Origin: SURF-21 sp964462595
GTDB taxonomy: Bacteria > Actinomycetota > Geothermincolia > Geothermincolales > RBG-13-55-18
DNA: 64,000 bases
Direction: 5' to 3'
Assembly (NCBI GenBank): GCA_964462595.1
Contig: CAYWXM010000046.1
Location: 45,820-109,819 of the forward strand
Below the pieces are notes generated by a model, which did not search any database, was not told the origin of the DNA, and saw only the letters and a program-made list of their open reading frames with translations. A program made the position numbers and the translations under genes. Below are positions 14,641 to 23,777 of this stretch, piece by piece. How positions within the stretch are numbered: position 1 is the stretch's first letter; each line of letters begins with the position of its first letter.

Positions 14641-15903
14641 ATGGCGAAGTTTGGTGAGGGCGGCGATCTGCTCAAGTGTTCCTTCTGCGGCAAGAGCCAG
14701 CGGCAGGTAAAGAAGCTCATTGCCGGGCCCGGCGTATACATATGCGACGAGTGCATCGACCTCTGCAACGAGATAATCGAGGAGGAGCTCTCCGAGACCC
14801 CCGAGTTGCGCCTGGAGGAACTGCCCAAGCCCAGCGAGATCTACGATTTTCTGAACGATTACGTCATCGGTCAGGAAAAGGCGAAGAAGATCCTCTCCGT
14901 TGCCGTGTATAACCATTACAAGCGCATACAGGTGGGTTCCTATTCCGACGACGACGTGGAGTTGCAGAAGAGCAACATCGTCCTCATAGGCCCCACCGGC
15001 TGCGGCAAGACCCTGCTGGCCCAGACGCTTGCCAGGGTGCTCAACGTGCCCTTCTGCATCGCGGACGCCACCACGCTTACCGAGGCAGGTTACGTGGGGG
15101 AGGACGTGGAGAACATCCTGCTCAAGCTGATACAGGCGGCGGACTACGACGTCAAGCGGGCGGAGACGGGGATAATCTACATCGACGAGGTGGATAAGAT
15201 CGCCCGCAAGTCGGAGAACCCCTCCATCACCCGCGACGTGTCCGGAGAGGGCGTGCAGCAGGCCCTGCTCAAGATCCTGGAGGGCACGGTGGCCAGCGTG
15301 CCGCCGCAAGGCGGGCGCAAGCATCCCCACCAGGAATTCATCCAGATCGACACCACTAACGTGCTCTTTATCTGCGGGGGAGCTTTCGCGGGGCTGGAGA
15401 ACATCGTGGAGAACCGCATCGGCAAGAAAGGCGTGGGTTTCGGGGCGGACGTACGCAAGAGGGAGGAGAAGGAGATCGGCGAGATCCTGGAGCAGGTCAT
15501 GCCGGAAGACCTGCTCAAGTACGGGCTCATCCCCGAGTTCGTGGGGCGCCTGCCGGTCATCGCGGCTTTCCACGGCCTCAAGGAGGATGACCTGGTAAGT
15601 ATACTCACCCAGCCCAAGAACGCCCTGGTGAAACAGTATAAAAAATTCTTCGAGTTTGACGGGGTGGAGCTGCGCTTCACCGACGGAGCCCTGCGCGCCG
15701 TGGCGCACAAGGCCACCCAGAGGACCACCGGCGCCCGTGGCCTGCGGGCGATCATGGAGGAGAGCCTGCTCAACGTGATGTACGAGCTGCCCTCCCGCAA
15801 CGACATCATCCGCTGCGTGGTGACCAAGGATACGGTGGACAAAGGCATAGAGCCCACCCTGGTGACCTCGGCCAGCGACTACAAGGACGAGGAGAGCGCC
15901 TAG
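14641..15903 (+). CDS. clpX: ATP-dependent Clp protease ATP-binding subunit ClpX
   Basis: A 420-residue AAA+ unfoldase. The N-terminal zinc finger is CSFCGK..CDECIDLC, the Walker A motif is GPTGCGKT, and Walker B is IIYIDEVDKI. A RYG-type pore loop is not separately checked. The ClpP-docking IGF loop would lie in the 270s region (IGKKGVGFGADVRKREE). AACGGAGG precedes the ATG. Its TAG stop lies in CTAG, the same four bases that give the stop of the convergent gene at 15900. Confidence 0.97.
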   Translation: MAKFGEGGDLLKCSFCGKSQRQVKKLIAGPGVYICDECIDLCNEIIEEELSETPELRLEELPKPSEIYDFLNDYVIGQEKAKKILSVAVYNHYKRIQVGSYSDDDVELQKSNIVLIGPTGCGKTLLAQTLARVLNVPFCIADATTLTEAGYVGEDVENILLKLIQAADYDVKRAETGIIYIDEVDKIARKSENPSITRDVSGEGVQQALLKILEGTVASVPPQGGRKHPHQEFIQIDTTNVLFICGGAFAGLENIVENRIGKKGVGFGADVRKREEKEIGEILEQVMPEDLLKYGLIPEFVGRLPVIAAFHGLKEDDLVSILTQPKNALVKQYKKFFEFDGVELRFTDGALRAVAHKATQRTTGARGLRAIMEESLLNVMYELPSRNDIIRCVVTKDTVDKGIEPTLVTSASDYKDEESA

Positions 15904-16223
15904 CGGCGCAGGCGGCCGGCGATGCGGACGGCGCGCAGCAAGGGGTTGGAACGCATTTCCTCGACGGCGTCATGGATGTCATCCACCGCCTCGCGCATCT
16001 CCCTCCCGGTTTCGGTGATCGCCTGGACGCGTTCCTCCATGATCCCCACGGTGCCCATCATGGTCTCGTAGTATTCCTGGAACGACTCCATCCAGGGTTG
16101 GGAATCCTTGTAGGCATACCGGGCGGTGCGGTATATGCGCAGCCCAGAGTAGGCGAGGGTCGCCAGGCACAGCATGCCTATGCCCAGTGAGCCCAGGAAG
16201 ATAATGAGAGCGGTCGTGCCCAA
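15900..16223 (-). CDS. Small membrane-anchored coiled-coil protein
   Basis: A 107-residue protein. Residues 3-30 form one membrane helix (TALIIFLGSLGIGMLCLATLAYSG). The rest is a charged, heptad-like helix (MMGTVGIMEERVQAITETGREMREAVDDIHDAVEEM is broken here only for description) with a basic end. It resembles DUF948-type envelope proteins in layout. The TTG start at 16223 has GGAGGGAG upstream. It converges on clpX, sharing the CTAG stop palindrome. Function unknown. Confidence 0.6.
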   Translation of the reverse strand: MGTTALIIFLGSLGIGMLCLATLAYSGLRIYRTARYAYKDSQPWMESFQEYYETMMGTVGIMEERVQAITETGREMREAVDDIHDAVEEMRSNPLLRAVRIAGRLRR

Positions 16224-16423
16224 AAACTCCCTCCTCTTCTCGAAACACCGTCCGCAAGATCGCTAATTCAACGCATAAGGCCACGCCGTAGCGGATCGCG
16301 GACGATCCCCGTCCTCCCGAGAGAACATTCTATCATGCCGGGTCCCCGGAGGCTTCAAGAGCGGGCATGCCGGGGCCGCTGCGCCGGCGGGCGCCTTTAT
16401 CGTGGAAAGGGCCACGGACTATA

Positions 16424-16453
16424 ATTACTTGATCGATGATTACTTGATCGATG
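16424..16453. repeat. Tandem 15-bp repeat upstream of the valS promoter
   Basis: ATTACTTGATCGATG occurs twice in direct succession (16424-16438 and 16439-16453), followed by a partial third GATCGAT. It lies 60 bases before the -35 element. It may be a regulator site or slippage-prone sequence. Confidence 0.6.
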
Positions 16454-16512
16454 GATCGATTGCTGCAGCCTGGATCACGGCCGCGCACGGGCTGGTCACC
16501 GGGGCGCCAGGT

Positions 16513-16541
16513 TTGACAAAGCAACGGCCGCTTCTTACCAT
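16513..16541 (+). promoter_or_regulatory. Sigma-70-type promoter of valS
   Basis: TTGACA (16513-16518), a 17-base spacer and TACCAT (16536-16541). Transcription should begin near 16548, which rules out longer upstream readings and supports the TTG start at 16591. No T-box specifier structure was recognised in the short leader. Confidence 0.7.
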
Positions 16542-16590
16542 GCATGGAAGTGCCCGTTATGAATTCGCAGGTAGAAGAGGAGAAAACGAT

Positions 16591-19266
16591 TTGGGAGAGG
16601 GAGCAGGCGGCAACGGCGGCAAGGTGCAAGACAGGGATATAGCGAAAGCGTACGAGCCGGCCGAGGTGGAGAGAAAATGGTATGCCTTCTGGGAGGAGAA
16701 GGGCTATTTCCACGCCGAGGTCAACCCGGAGAAGGAGCCCTTCACCATCGTCATCCCCCCGCCTAACGTGACCGGCTCGCTGCATCTCGGGCACGCCTTG
16801 AACAATTCCCTGCAGGATTTCATCATCCGCCGCAGGCGCATGCAGGGCTACGAGACCTTGTGGCTCCCGGGCACGGACCATGCCGCCATCGCTACCCATG
16901 CGGTGGTCGAGCGCGCCCTGGCCGAGGAGGGAACCAACAGGCACGAGATAGGGCGCGAGGCCTTCCTGGAGCGGGTGTGGCAATGGGTGGATAAGTACGG
17001 GGGCACCATTATAGACCAGCTCAAGCGCATGGGCTGTTCCTGCGACTGGGAGCGAGAGCGCTTCACCATGGACGAGGGGTGCTCGCGCGCGGTGCGCGAG
17101 GTCTTCGTGCGCTTCTTCGAGGAGGGGCTGATCTACCGTGGCTATTACATCGTCAACTGGTGCCCGCGCTGCCTGACAGCCATCTCCGACATCGAGGTGG
17201 AGCACGAGGATACCGAGGGCAAACTGTGGTTCATCCGCTACGACCTCAAGGACGCCGGAGACCCCATACACGTCGCCACCACCCGACCAGAGACCATGCT
17301 GGGGGACACCGCGGTGGCGGTGAACCCCCGCGACCACCGTTACCGCCACCTGGTGGGCAAGACGGCGATCCTGCCTCTGCTGGGAAGGGAGATACCGGTC
17401 ATAGCCGACGAATTCGTGGACCCCGAGTTCGGGACGGGAATGGTCAAGGTAACCCCGGCGCACGATCCCAACGACTTCGAGATGGGCAGGCGCCACGGGT
17501 TGGAGGAGATAAACATCTTCACCCCCGAGGCGGTGGTCAACGAAAACGGCGGTCCCTACGCCGGCCTCGACCGCTACGAGGCGAGAAACGCCGTGGTGCG
17601 TGACCTGGAGAAGATGCATTATATCCAGAAAGTGGAAACCCACCAGCACGCCGTCGGGCACTGCTACCGTTGCCACACCGTAATCGAGCCCTACCTCTCG
17701 AAGCAATGGTTCGTGAGCATGCGGGAGCTGGCGCAACCGGCCATCGCGGCGGTGGAGGAGGGGAGGACGAAGTTCCTCCCCGCACGTTGGGAGAAGACCT
17801 ATTTCGAGTGGATGTACAACATCCGCGACTGGTGCATCTCGCGCCAGCTGTGGTTCGGGCACCGCATACCCGCCTGGTACTGCAAGCGATGCGGGGAGAT
17901 GATAGTGTCGCGCGAGGATCCGCAGGCTTGCCCCTGCGGGGGGGAGCTGGAGCAAGACCCGGACGTGCTCGATACCTGGTTCTCGTCCGGTCTGTGGCCG
18001 TTCTCCACCCTGGGCTGGCCGGACGACGCTCCCGAGCTGTCGTATTTCTACCCTACCTCGGTGCTGGTCACCGCATTCGATATCATCTTCTTCTGGGTGG
18101 CGCGCATGATGTTTCTGGGCATCCATTTCATGGGAGACGTGCCGTTCCACGAGGTGTTCGTGACCGCGCTCATCCGCGACGAATCGGGCAAGAAGATGAG
18201 CAAGTCCTCCGGCAACGTTATCGACCCCCTGGATGTCATCGAGAGGTATGGGGCGGACGCCCTGCGCTTCACCCTGGGGCACATCGCCGTGCCCGGGCGC
18301 GACGTCTTTCTCTCGGAGGAACGCATCGCGGGAAGCCGCAACTTCTGCAACAAGATATGGAACGCCTCGCGCTTCACGCTCATGAACCTGGAGGATTTCG
18401 ACCCCGCTGCTATAGACGAGGGCGAGTTGGAACACACCCTGGCGGACCGCTGGATCCTCTCGGCCTTGAGCGCCCTGGTCGCCACCATGGACGATTACTG
18501 CGAGGCGTATAATTTCAGCGAGGCTTGCCGGGCGCTATACGAGTTCTTCTGGAACGACTTCTGCGACTGGTACGTGGAACTGGCCAAGCTGCGCCTTTAC
18601 GGCGAAGACGGGGCGCCCAGGCGTACGGCCCAGTTCGTGCTGTGGACGGTGCTGGAGCAGGCCTTGCGCCTTCTCCACCCTTTCATGCCCTTCATCACCG
18701 AGGAGCTGTGGCAGCGTTTGCCGGGGAGCGGGGAGTCTATCGCCGTGGCGACATGGCCGCAGCCACGGCTGCAGGCGCACGATGCCCGTGCCGAGGAGGA
18801 TATGCGTGCGCTGCGGGAGATAATAACCTGCATGCGCCGCCTGCGCTCGGAGATGGGGGTGCGCCCGGACGTGCGGCTGGATGCGCTGGTGGTGCCGCTC
18901 GAGGGGGGCCGTGGCGGGCTGCTCGAGGAGCATGCAGAATACGTGACCTCGCAGGCGCGCCTGTCTTCCCTGGAGATAGCGCAAGAGGTGGCGGACCCGA
19001 CCCTCTACGCACGCGGCCTGGCGGCCGGCGTGGAGGTGTTCATACCGCTCGCGGCCGGGGGCTTCTCCGAGGAGACCGCCAGGATCGAGCGCGAGATAGC
19101 CAGGCTCGAGGAGGAGTCCAAGCGCTTCCAGGCCAAGCTGTCCAACGACCAGTTCCTTTCCAAGGCTCCCGCGGAGGTGGTGCAGAAAGAGCGGCGCAAG
19201 CTGGCCGACAACCGCCTCAAGATAGAGAAGATGCAGGAACAGCTGAAGCTGCTCGGAGAAAAATGA
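16591..19266 (+). CDS. valS: Valine--tRNA ligase
   Basis: An 891-residue class Ia aminoacyl-tRNA synthetase. HIGH signature: PPPNVTGSLHLGHALNNS. KMSKS signature: GKKMSKSSGNVIDP. The CP1 editing domain (WFIRYDLK..TTRPETMLGDTAVAV) and the C-terminal coiled-coil arm (GFSEETARIEREIARLEEES and on) are complete. The TTG at 16591 is taken as the start because AGAGGAGA lies eight bases upstream and the promoter at 16513-16541 lies before it; an upstream in-frame extension of 63 codons would start before the promoter. Confidence 0.95.
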   Translation: MGEGAGGNGGKVQDRDIAKAYEPAEVERKWYAFWEEKGYFHAEVNPEKEPFTIVIPPPNVTGSLHLGHALNNSLQDFIIRRRRMQGYETLWLPGTDHAAIATHAVVERALAEEGTNRHEIGREAFLERVWQWVDKYGGTIIDQLKRMGCSCDWERERFTMDEGCSRAVREVFVRFFEEGLIYRGYYIVNWCPRCLTAISDIEVEHEDTEGKLWFIRYDLKDAGDPIHVATTRPETMLGDTAVAVNPRDHRYRHLVGKTAILPLLGREIPVIADEFVDPEFGTGMVKVTPAHDPNDFEMGRRHGLEEINIFTPEAVVNENGGPYAGLDRYEARNAVVRDLEKMHYIQKVETHQHAVGHCYRCHTVIEPYLSKQWFVSMRELAQPAIAAVEEGRTKFLPARWEKTYFEWMYNIRDWCISRQLWFGHRIPAWYCKRCGEMIVSREDPQACPCGGELEQDPDVLDTWFSSGLWPFSTLGWPDDAPELSYFYPTSVLVTAFDIIFFWVARMMFLGIHFMGDVPFHEVFVTALIRDESGKKMSKSSGNVIDPLDVIERYGADALRFTLGHIAVPGRDVFLSEERIAGSRNFCNKIWNASRFTLMNLEDFDPAAIDEGELEHTLADRWILSALSALVATMDDYCEAYNFSEACRALYEFFWNDFCDWYVELAKLRLYGEDGAPRRTAQFVLWTVLEQALRLLHPFMPFITEELWQRLPGSGESIAVATWPQPRLQAHDARAEEDMRALREIITCMRRLRSEMGVRPDVRLDALVVPLEGGRGGLLEEHAEYVTSQARLSSLEIAQEVADPTLYARGLAAGVEVFIPLAAGGFSEETARIEREIARLEEESKRFQAKLSNDQFLSKAPAEVVQKERRKLADNRLKIEKMQEQLKLLGEK

Positions 19267-19407
19267 GGGGCCGGGCCTTGTTACGTGCATGGCTTGGTGT
19301 GCCTGGGGGGAAGGAAGGATATCGGCAGGTCGCAACGATGCCCCAGGCCATCGGCTCGCGCGTTTGAGTGCGAAAAACAGGGTCAGACCCGACAGGAGAG
19401 GTAAAGC

Positions 19408-20721
19408 GTGGATTTCAGGGCGGCGGAGGGATACCTGGAGAAATCGGCCCGGCACGGCATAAAGCCCAGCCTGGACCGCATCCGCGTCCTCTGCTCCAAG
19501 CTCGGCGATCCTCAACTAAAGTTCCCATCCATCCATATCACCGGGACCAACGGCAAGACCTCCACGGCGCGCATGATCTCCTCCATCCTCGAGGTGGGGG
19601 GCAGAAAAGTAGCCCGCTACACGTCGCCTCACCTGCAGTCCGTGACCGAGCGCACGTGCATCAACGGGAGGCCGGTGTCGGAGAGGGATTTCGCCTCCCT
19701 GCTGGAGGGGATTATCCCGCTGGTGGAGGAGACGGACAGGGAAAGCGGCGATCCATTAAGCTATTTCGAGATCACCACGGCCATGGCATTCGTACATTTC
19801 GCGAAGCGCAAGGTGGACGTGGGGGTGATCGAGGTCGGCCTGGGTGGGAGATGGGATGCCACCACGCTGGTCGACTCGCACTTGCAGGTGATAACGGGGG
19901 TGGCCCTGGACCACGTGGCCGAACTGGGGGGGACGGTGGAGAAGATCGCCTTCGAGAAGGCGGGCATCATCAAGGAAGACAGCTACGTCATCTCCGCCGT
20001 CAGCGACGCGAGCGCCCTGGAGATAATCTCGCGCACCTGCGACGAGAAAGGGAGCAGCCTCAAGCTTTTTGGCCGGGATTTTCAGCTGCTGTATAACCTG
20101 ACCTACGGGATAGACACGGGCCAGGTGGGACAGGCCGTGGGCATAAAGGGCCTGCTGCGGGAATACCCGCAGGTCTTCCTGCCCCTCCTGGGTGAGCACC
20201 AGGCCGTCAACGCCGCCTGCGCCGTGGCGGCTTGCGAGACCTACGCCGGGTCTCTCTCCGCCCTTTCCTCCAGCGAGGTGGAGGCCGGGATGAGGCGGGT
20301 CAAGTCGCCGGGGCGCCTGGAGGTGGTTTCGCTCGATCCCCTGGTCCTCCTGGACGGTGCGCATAACCCGGACGGCGCAAGCCGGCTCGCGCACGTCATC
20401 CGCAACGACCTCGATTACGATCACCTCATACTGGTAGTGGGCATACTGGCGGACAAGGACGCGCGACAGATGCTGGAGCTGCTCCTGCCGCTGGCCACCA
20501 CGATAGTGGCGACCCAGAGCGGTGACGAAAGGGCGACGCCGGCACATGCACTCGCAGCCCTGGTGAAGGAGATGGGATATGACTGCGTGGTGGTGGAGGA
20601 GGTCGCGGAGGCGGTGAAGTTCGCTCGCACCCTGGCAGCGGTCTCGGACATGGTATGCGTTACGGGATCGCTGTATACGGTGGGCGAGGCACGCGTATCC
20701 ATCGGGTTGCGGCCGGAGTAA
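19408..20721 (+). CDS. folC: Folylpolyglutamate synthase / dihydrofolate synthase
   Basis: A 437-residue Mur-ligase-type enzyme that adds glutamate to dihydropteroate and to folates. The ATP-binding loop is HITGTNGKTST, the omega-loop region is ARYTSPHLQSVTERT, the Glu/His metal site lies in VIEVGLGGRWDATT, and the C-terminal domain has LLDGAHNPDGA. The GTG at 19408 has AGGAGAGG upstream. It follows valS by 141 bp; that gap has a GGGTCAGACCC motif but no gene. valS-folC adjacency is common in Gram-positives. Confidence 0.94.
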   Translation: MDFRAAEGYLEKSARHGIKPSLDRIRVLCSKLGDPQLKFPSIHITGTNGKTSTARMISSILEVGGRKVARYTSPHLQSVTERTCINGRPVSERDFASLLEGIIPLVEETDRESGDPLSYFEITTAMAFVHFAKRKVDVGVIEVGLGGRWDATTLVDSHLQVITGVALDHVAELGGTVEKIAFEKAGIIKEDSYVISAVSDASALEIISRTCDEKGSSLKLFGRDFQLLYNLTYGIDTGQVGQAVGIKGLLREYPQVFLPLLGEHQAVNAACAVAACETYAGSLSALSSSEVEAGMRRVKSPGRLEVVSLDPLVLLDGAHNPDGASRLAHVIRNDLDYDHLILVVGILADKDARQMLELLLPLATTIVATQSGDERATPAHALAALVKEMGYDCVVVEEVAEAVKFARTLAAVSDMVCVTGSLYTVGEARVSIGLRPE

Positions 20722-20739
20722 AGCCCCGAGGCCTCCGGG

Positions 20740-21030
20740 TATCGGACCGGGCCCGGGGGTAACGGCCCTCGCTCCGCACTCGCAGGTCTTACAGGTCCAG
20801 CGATAAGCCTTCTACCGGACATACTGCTCGCGAAGGTCGCTTCGGACCGACCCCCGGTTCCAGGGCTGGTGGCAGCGCAGACGAGCGTTTGTCCGTCTGC
20901 GCACTTCCCTACGTTGATTGCATCGCGTAAGCGATTGCGCCGCCGGCAGGGCGGCGCAACGGTGCCTGTGCCAGTCCTGGCGAAGCCAGGCCTGGCACAG
21001 GCACGTGTACGTGCGGGCGGTGAACCAGCA
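20740..21030. repeat. Intergenic repeat family, copy R4
   Basis: It fills most of the 407-bp gap between folC and ndk. The left motif GGGCCCGGGGGTAACG is at 20749, a second end-like motif CGACCCCCGGTTCCAGGG is at about 20851, and the core TTGATTGCATCGCGTAAGCG with GCCGGCAGGGCGGCGCAACG is at 20915-20960, then GCCAGGCCTGGCACAGGCAC at about 20985. It resembles R2 and R3 but with rearranged parts. No gene is present. Confidence 0.6.
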
Positions 21031-21128
21031 GACATCCCTTCGGTGGTGCCTCTTGTTAGGTGGGATGTAGGGTGCGACAATGTAGTCTGGTTTAGCGGAG
21101 GAGCGATAGCTAAGATACGGAGGTCTGG

Positions 21129-21539
21129 ATGGCAAAAGAGAGGACGCTGGTGCTGGTAAAGCCGGACGGCGTGAGAAGGGGGTTGGTCGGAGAGGTGATC
21201 TCCCGTTTCGAGCGCCTGGGCTTGAAGATAGTCGCCGCGAGGCTGTTGCGGGTGGACGAGGGGCTGGCCTCCCGCCATTATGCTGAGCACGTGGACAAGC
21301 CGTTCTATCCGGAGCTGGTTTCCTTCATCACTTCCGGCGAGGTGATGGCGATGGTCCTGGAGGGGGAATCGGCGATCGGCGCGGTTAGAAAGACCATGGG
21401 GCCCACGGATCCGTCGGATGCGCCGCCTGGCACCATCAGGGGAGACTACGGCATGGAGATAACCGAGAACATCGTGCACGGTTCCGATGGACCGGAAAGC
21501 GCGGCCCGCGAGGTCGAGCTGTTCTTTCCCGGGATATGA
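21129..21539 (+). CDS. ndk: Nucleoside diphosphate kinase
   Basis: A 136-residue enzyme that equilibrates NTP pools through a phospho-histidine. The N-terminus (ERTLVLVKPDGVRRGLVGEV) and the active-site motif NIVHGSDGPESA with the catalytic His are standard, and length is normal. The start at 21129 follows a weak ACGGAGG nine bases upstream. It stands alone between two repeat-bearing gaps. Confidence 0.96.
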   Translation: MAKERTLVLVKPDGVRRGLVGEVISRFERLGLKIVAARLLRVDEGLASRHYAEHVDKPFYPELVSFITSGEVMAMVLEGESAIGAVRKTMGPTDPSDAPPGTIRGDYGMEITENIVHGSDGPESAAREVELFFPGI

Positions 21540-21540
21540 C

Positions 21541-21660
21541 TCCGTTGCGTTATCCCGGATCGCTCGGGTCAGGCGTGCCGGCTTGAAGCCTGGAGCCGAA
21601 GCCGCCCGGAACCAGCTGTCGCTTACGCGGCGCAAGCCACGAAGGTTATGGCCGTGGGAA
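21541..21660. repeat. Degenerate repeat-family sequence (R5)
   Basis: The 319-bp ndk-mreB gap contains GGATCGCTCGGGTCAGGCGT, then GCCGGCTTGAAGCCTGG and CTTACGCGGCGCAAGCCACG, which resemble parts of the repeat family (inverted GCC/GGC hairpins, CGCTTACGCGGCGCAA). The match is weak. The rest of the gap carries the mreB leader described separately. Confidence 0.35.
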
Positions 21661-21788
21661 CAACGACGAGGCGAGTCCCGTCTATGTTCTCTGGTTGCCG
21701 AACGGCGGTAAAGCAACAGCACTTAAAACAAGGTAAAGGAGAGCGAGCTGGCGAATAGTATTGCAGGTAAAGCGGCATTTCGAGCTTG

Positions 21789-21833
21789 TATGATAGAATG
21801 ATTTGAAGCACAAAGGCGGCCTTCGGGCCGTCT
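21789..21833 (+). promoter_or_regulatory. Candidate -10 and UUCG hairpin in the mreB leader
   Basis: TATGAT (21789-21794) is a possible -10 without a good -35. It is followed by the stem AGGCGGCC / GGCCGTCT around a TTCG tetraloop (21814-21833), which would sit in the 5' leader 25 bases before the mreB ATG. A role in mRNA stability is only a guess. Confidence 0.4.
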
Positions 21834-21858
21834 AAAATGTGATGGAAAGGTGAGCTGC

Positions 21859-22890
21859 ATGTTCTCTTCGTGGGAGATGCTCGGAAGGGACATGGCTATA
21901 GATCTGGGGACGGCAAACACGCTGGTATACGTGCGTGGCAAGGGCATAGTCCTCAACGAGCCTTCGGTGGTGGCCATCAACACCTCCAACGGGGCTATCC
22001 TGGCCGTGGGAGCGGAGGCCAAACGCATGATCGGCCGCACGCCGGGCCATATCGTGGCCGTGCGGCCGCTGCGGGACGGGGTCATCGCGGATTTCGACGT
22101 CACCGAGAAGATGCTGCGCTATTTCATCCAGAAGGTACACAAGAGAAGGCTTTTCGCGCGGCCGCGCGTCGTGGTCTGCGTGCCGTCCGGGACCACCGGG
22201 GTGGAGCAGCGGGCGGTGGAGGAGGCCTGTATCCAGGCCGGGGCCAGGGCTGCCTACATCATCGAGGAGCCCATGGCGGCGGCCATCGGGGCGGGGCTCC
22301 CCATCCACGAGCCCACCGGGAACATGGTGGTGGATATCGGGGGCGGGACCACCGAGGTGGCGGTCATATCCCTGGGCGGTATAGTGACCAGCGAGTCTAT
22401 ACGTATCGGGGGAGACGAGCTGGACGAATCGGTGATCAGCTACATAAAAAGAGAGTATAACCTGATGATAGGGGAGAGGACGTCCGAGGAACTGAAGATA
22501 CAGATCGGGTCGGCATTTCCCATGGAGGACGAGATAAACGCCGAGATAAGGGGGAGGGACCTGGTCACCGGCCTCCCCAAGACCATCGTGGTCCTGGCCG
22601 AGGAGATTCGGGAGGCCATCGAGGAGCCTATCTCCTCTATCGTGGACGCGGTCAAGACCACGCTGGATAAGACTCCACCGGAACTGGCGTCGGACATCAT
22701 GGACCGGGGGATAATGCTTACGGGAGGGGGAGCCTTGCTTACCGGGCTGGACGAGAGACTAAAGCACGAGACGGCCATGCCGGTGGAGGTAACCGGCTCG
22801 CCTCTCTCGGACGTGGCGATCGGGTCCGGGAAGTGCCTCGAGGAGTTCGAGATCATGAAGAAGGTGTTGATCTCCTCGTCCCGGCATTGA
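21859..22890 (+). CDS. mreB: Rod shape-determining protein MreB
   Basis: A 343-residue bacterial actin that guides lateral wall synthesis. Actin-family nucleotide motifs are visible: phosphate-1 MAIDLGTANTLVYV, connect-1 EEPMAAAIGAGL, phosphate-2 MVVDIGGGTTEVAVISLGG and the adenosine motif GIMLTGGGALLTGLDE. The ATG at 21859 with GAAAGGTGAG upstream is preferred over a GTG nine bases earlier. It leads the operon mreB-mreC-mreD-mrdA-rodA, so the organism is probably rod-shaped with lateral elongation, unlike polar-growing actinobacteria that lack MreB-guided growth. Confidence 0.96.
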   Translation: MFSSWEMLGRDMAIDLGTANTLVYVRGKGIVLNEPSVVAINTSNGAILAVGAEAKRMIGRTPGHIVAVRPLRDGVIADFDVTEKMLRYFIQKVHKRRLFARPRVVVCVPSGTTGVEQRAVEEACIQAGARAAYIIEEPMAAAIGAGLPIHEPTGNMVVDIGGGTTEVAVISLGGIVTSESIRIGGDELDESVISYIKREYNLMIGERTSEELKIQIGSAFPMEDEINAEIRGRDLVTGLPKTIVVLAEEIREAIEEPISSIVDAVKTTLDKTPPELASDIMDRGIMLTGGGALLTGLDERLKHETAMPVEVTGSPLSDVAIGSGKCLEEFEIMKKVLISSSRH

Positions 22891-22907
22891 ACCGGGGCTG
22901 AGATATC

Positions 22908-23771
22908 ATGGTCGAAAGACAGAACCGCAGACAGCGCGCATTAATCATCACACTGGTCGTAATATGTGTGCTCCTGGTCACCGTTTACTCGAGGGAGAGC
23001 AAGGACGGGTTGTTCCACCGCCTGCAGCGTTTCTCTCTCGACATCGTATCCCCTCTGCAGAGAGGGATGAGCAAGGTCTTGAGCCCGGTGAAAGACGGTG
23101 TCGGTTTCCTGGTCGACCTGGGAGACGCGAGGAGCGAGCGCGACCGCCTGGAGGTGAAGGTCGAGGAGCTGCAGGAGAAGGTGGACGAACTGGAGGAACT
23201 CAAGCTGGAGAACGAGACTCTTAAGAACATGATCGCGGTGAAGGAAAGCCGCCCCGATCTTGAGTTCCTGGTGGTGGACGTTATCGGGGCCAACCCCGAC
23301 GTCTGGGAGCAGACCGTCCAGATCGGAGCCGGGTATTCGGACGGCCTTCAGGAATATATGGCCATATTGAGCGAGGACGGGAGCCTGATAGGGCGCATCA
23401 TCCTCTGCACCTCCGGGGCGTCGGTGGTGCAGCTGATCACCGACGACAAGAGCTCGGTGGGAGCCAAGCTGCAGAGCAACGCGGAGATGGGCGTGGTGAA
23501 GGGCGAAGGCCCGGGAGACGTACGCCTGGAGCTCTTGAACCAGGACGCTGACGTGAAGACGGGAGACATCGTGGTAACATCGGGGCTGGGGGGGACATGC
23601 CCGGCGGATATCCCCATCGGCACCGTTTCCGAGATAAGCGAACGCCGTGCCGACCTCTCGGTGGGCATCGTCATCGCTCCCAGGGCATCGCTCACCCGCC
23701 TGGACCGGGTGATGGTGGTAGTCTCCCCGCCCCCGAGGACCTCGCCCGTCGAGGCCGGAGAGGGAGGGTGA
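22908..23771 (+). CDS. mreC: Rod shape-determining protein MreC
   Basis: A 287-residue protein with one N-terminal membrane helix (ALIITLVVICVLLVTVY), a coiled coil of about 45 residues (ARSERDRLEVKVEELQEK and on) and a double beta-barrel domain with the typical VVDVIGANPDVWEQTVQIGAG and VVTSGLGGTCPADIPIGTV. MreC bridges the MreB filament and PBP2 on the periplasmic side. The gene begins 17 bp after mreB and is separated by six bases from mreD. Confidence 0.95.
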   Translation: MVERQNRRQRALIITLVVICVLLVTVYSRESKDGLFHRLQRFSLDIVSPLQRGMSKVLSPVKDGVGFLVDLGDARSERDRLEVKVEELQEKVDELEELKLENETLKNMIAVKESRPDLEFLVVDVIGANPDVWEQTVQIGAGYSDGLQEYMAILSEDGSLIGRIILCTSGASVVQLITDDKSSVGAKLQSNAEMGVVKGEGPGDVRLELLNQDADVKTGDIVVTSGLGGTCPADIPIGTVSEISERRADLSVGIVIAPRASLTRLDRVMVVVSPPPRTSPVEAGEGG

Positions 23772-23777
23772 TGCCGC

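Noticed and set aside
16548..16590. T-box riboswitch for valS
   Set aside because: The leader from the predicted start is only about 40 nt, too short for a T-box, and no T-box sequence was seen.
16333..18435. 700-codon open frame opposite valS
   Set aside because: It is antisense to an intact synthetase, has no family motifs and arises from the high GC content that removes stop codons.
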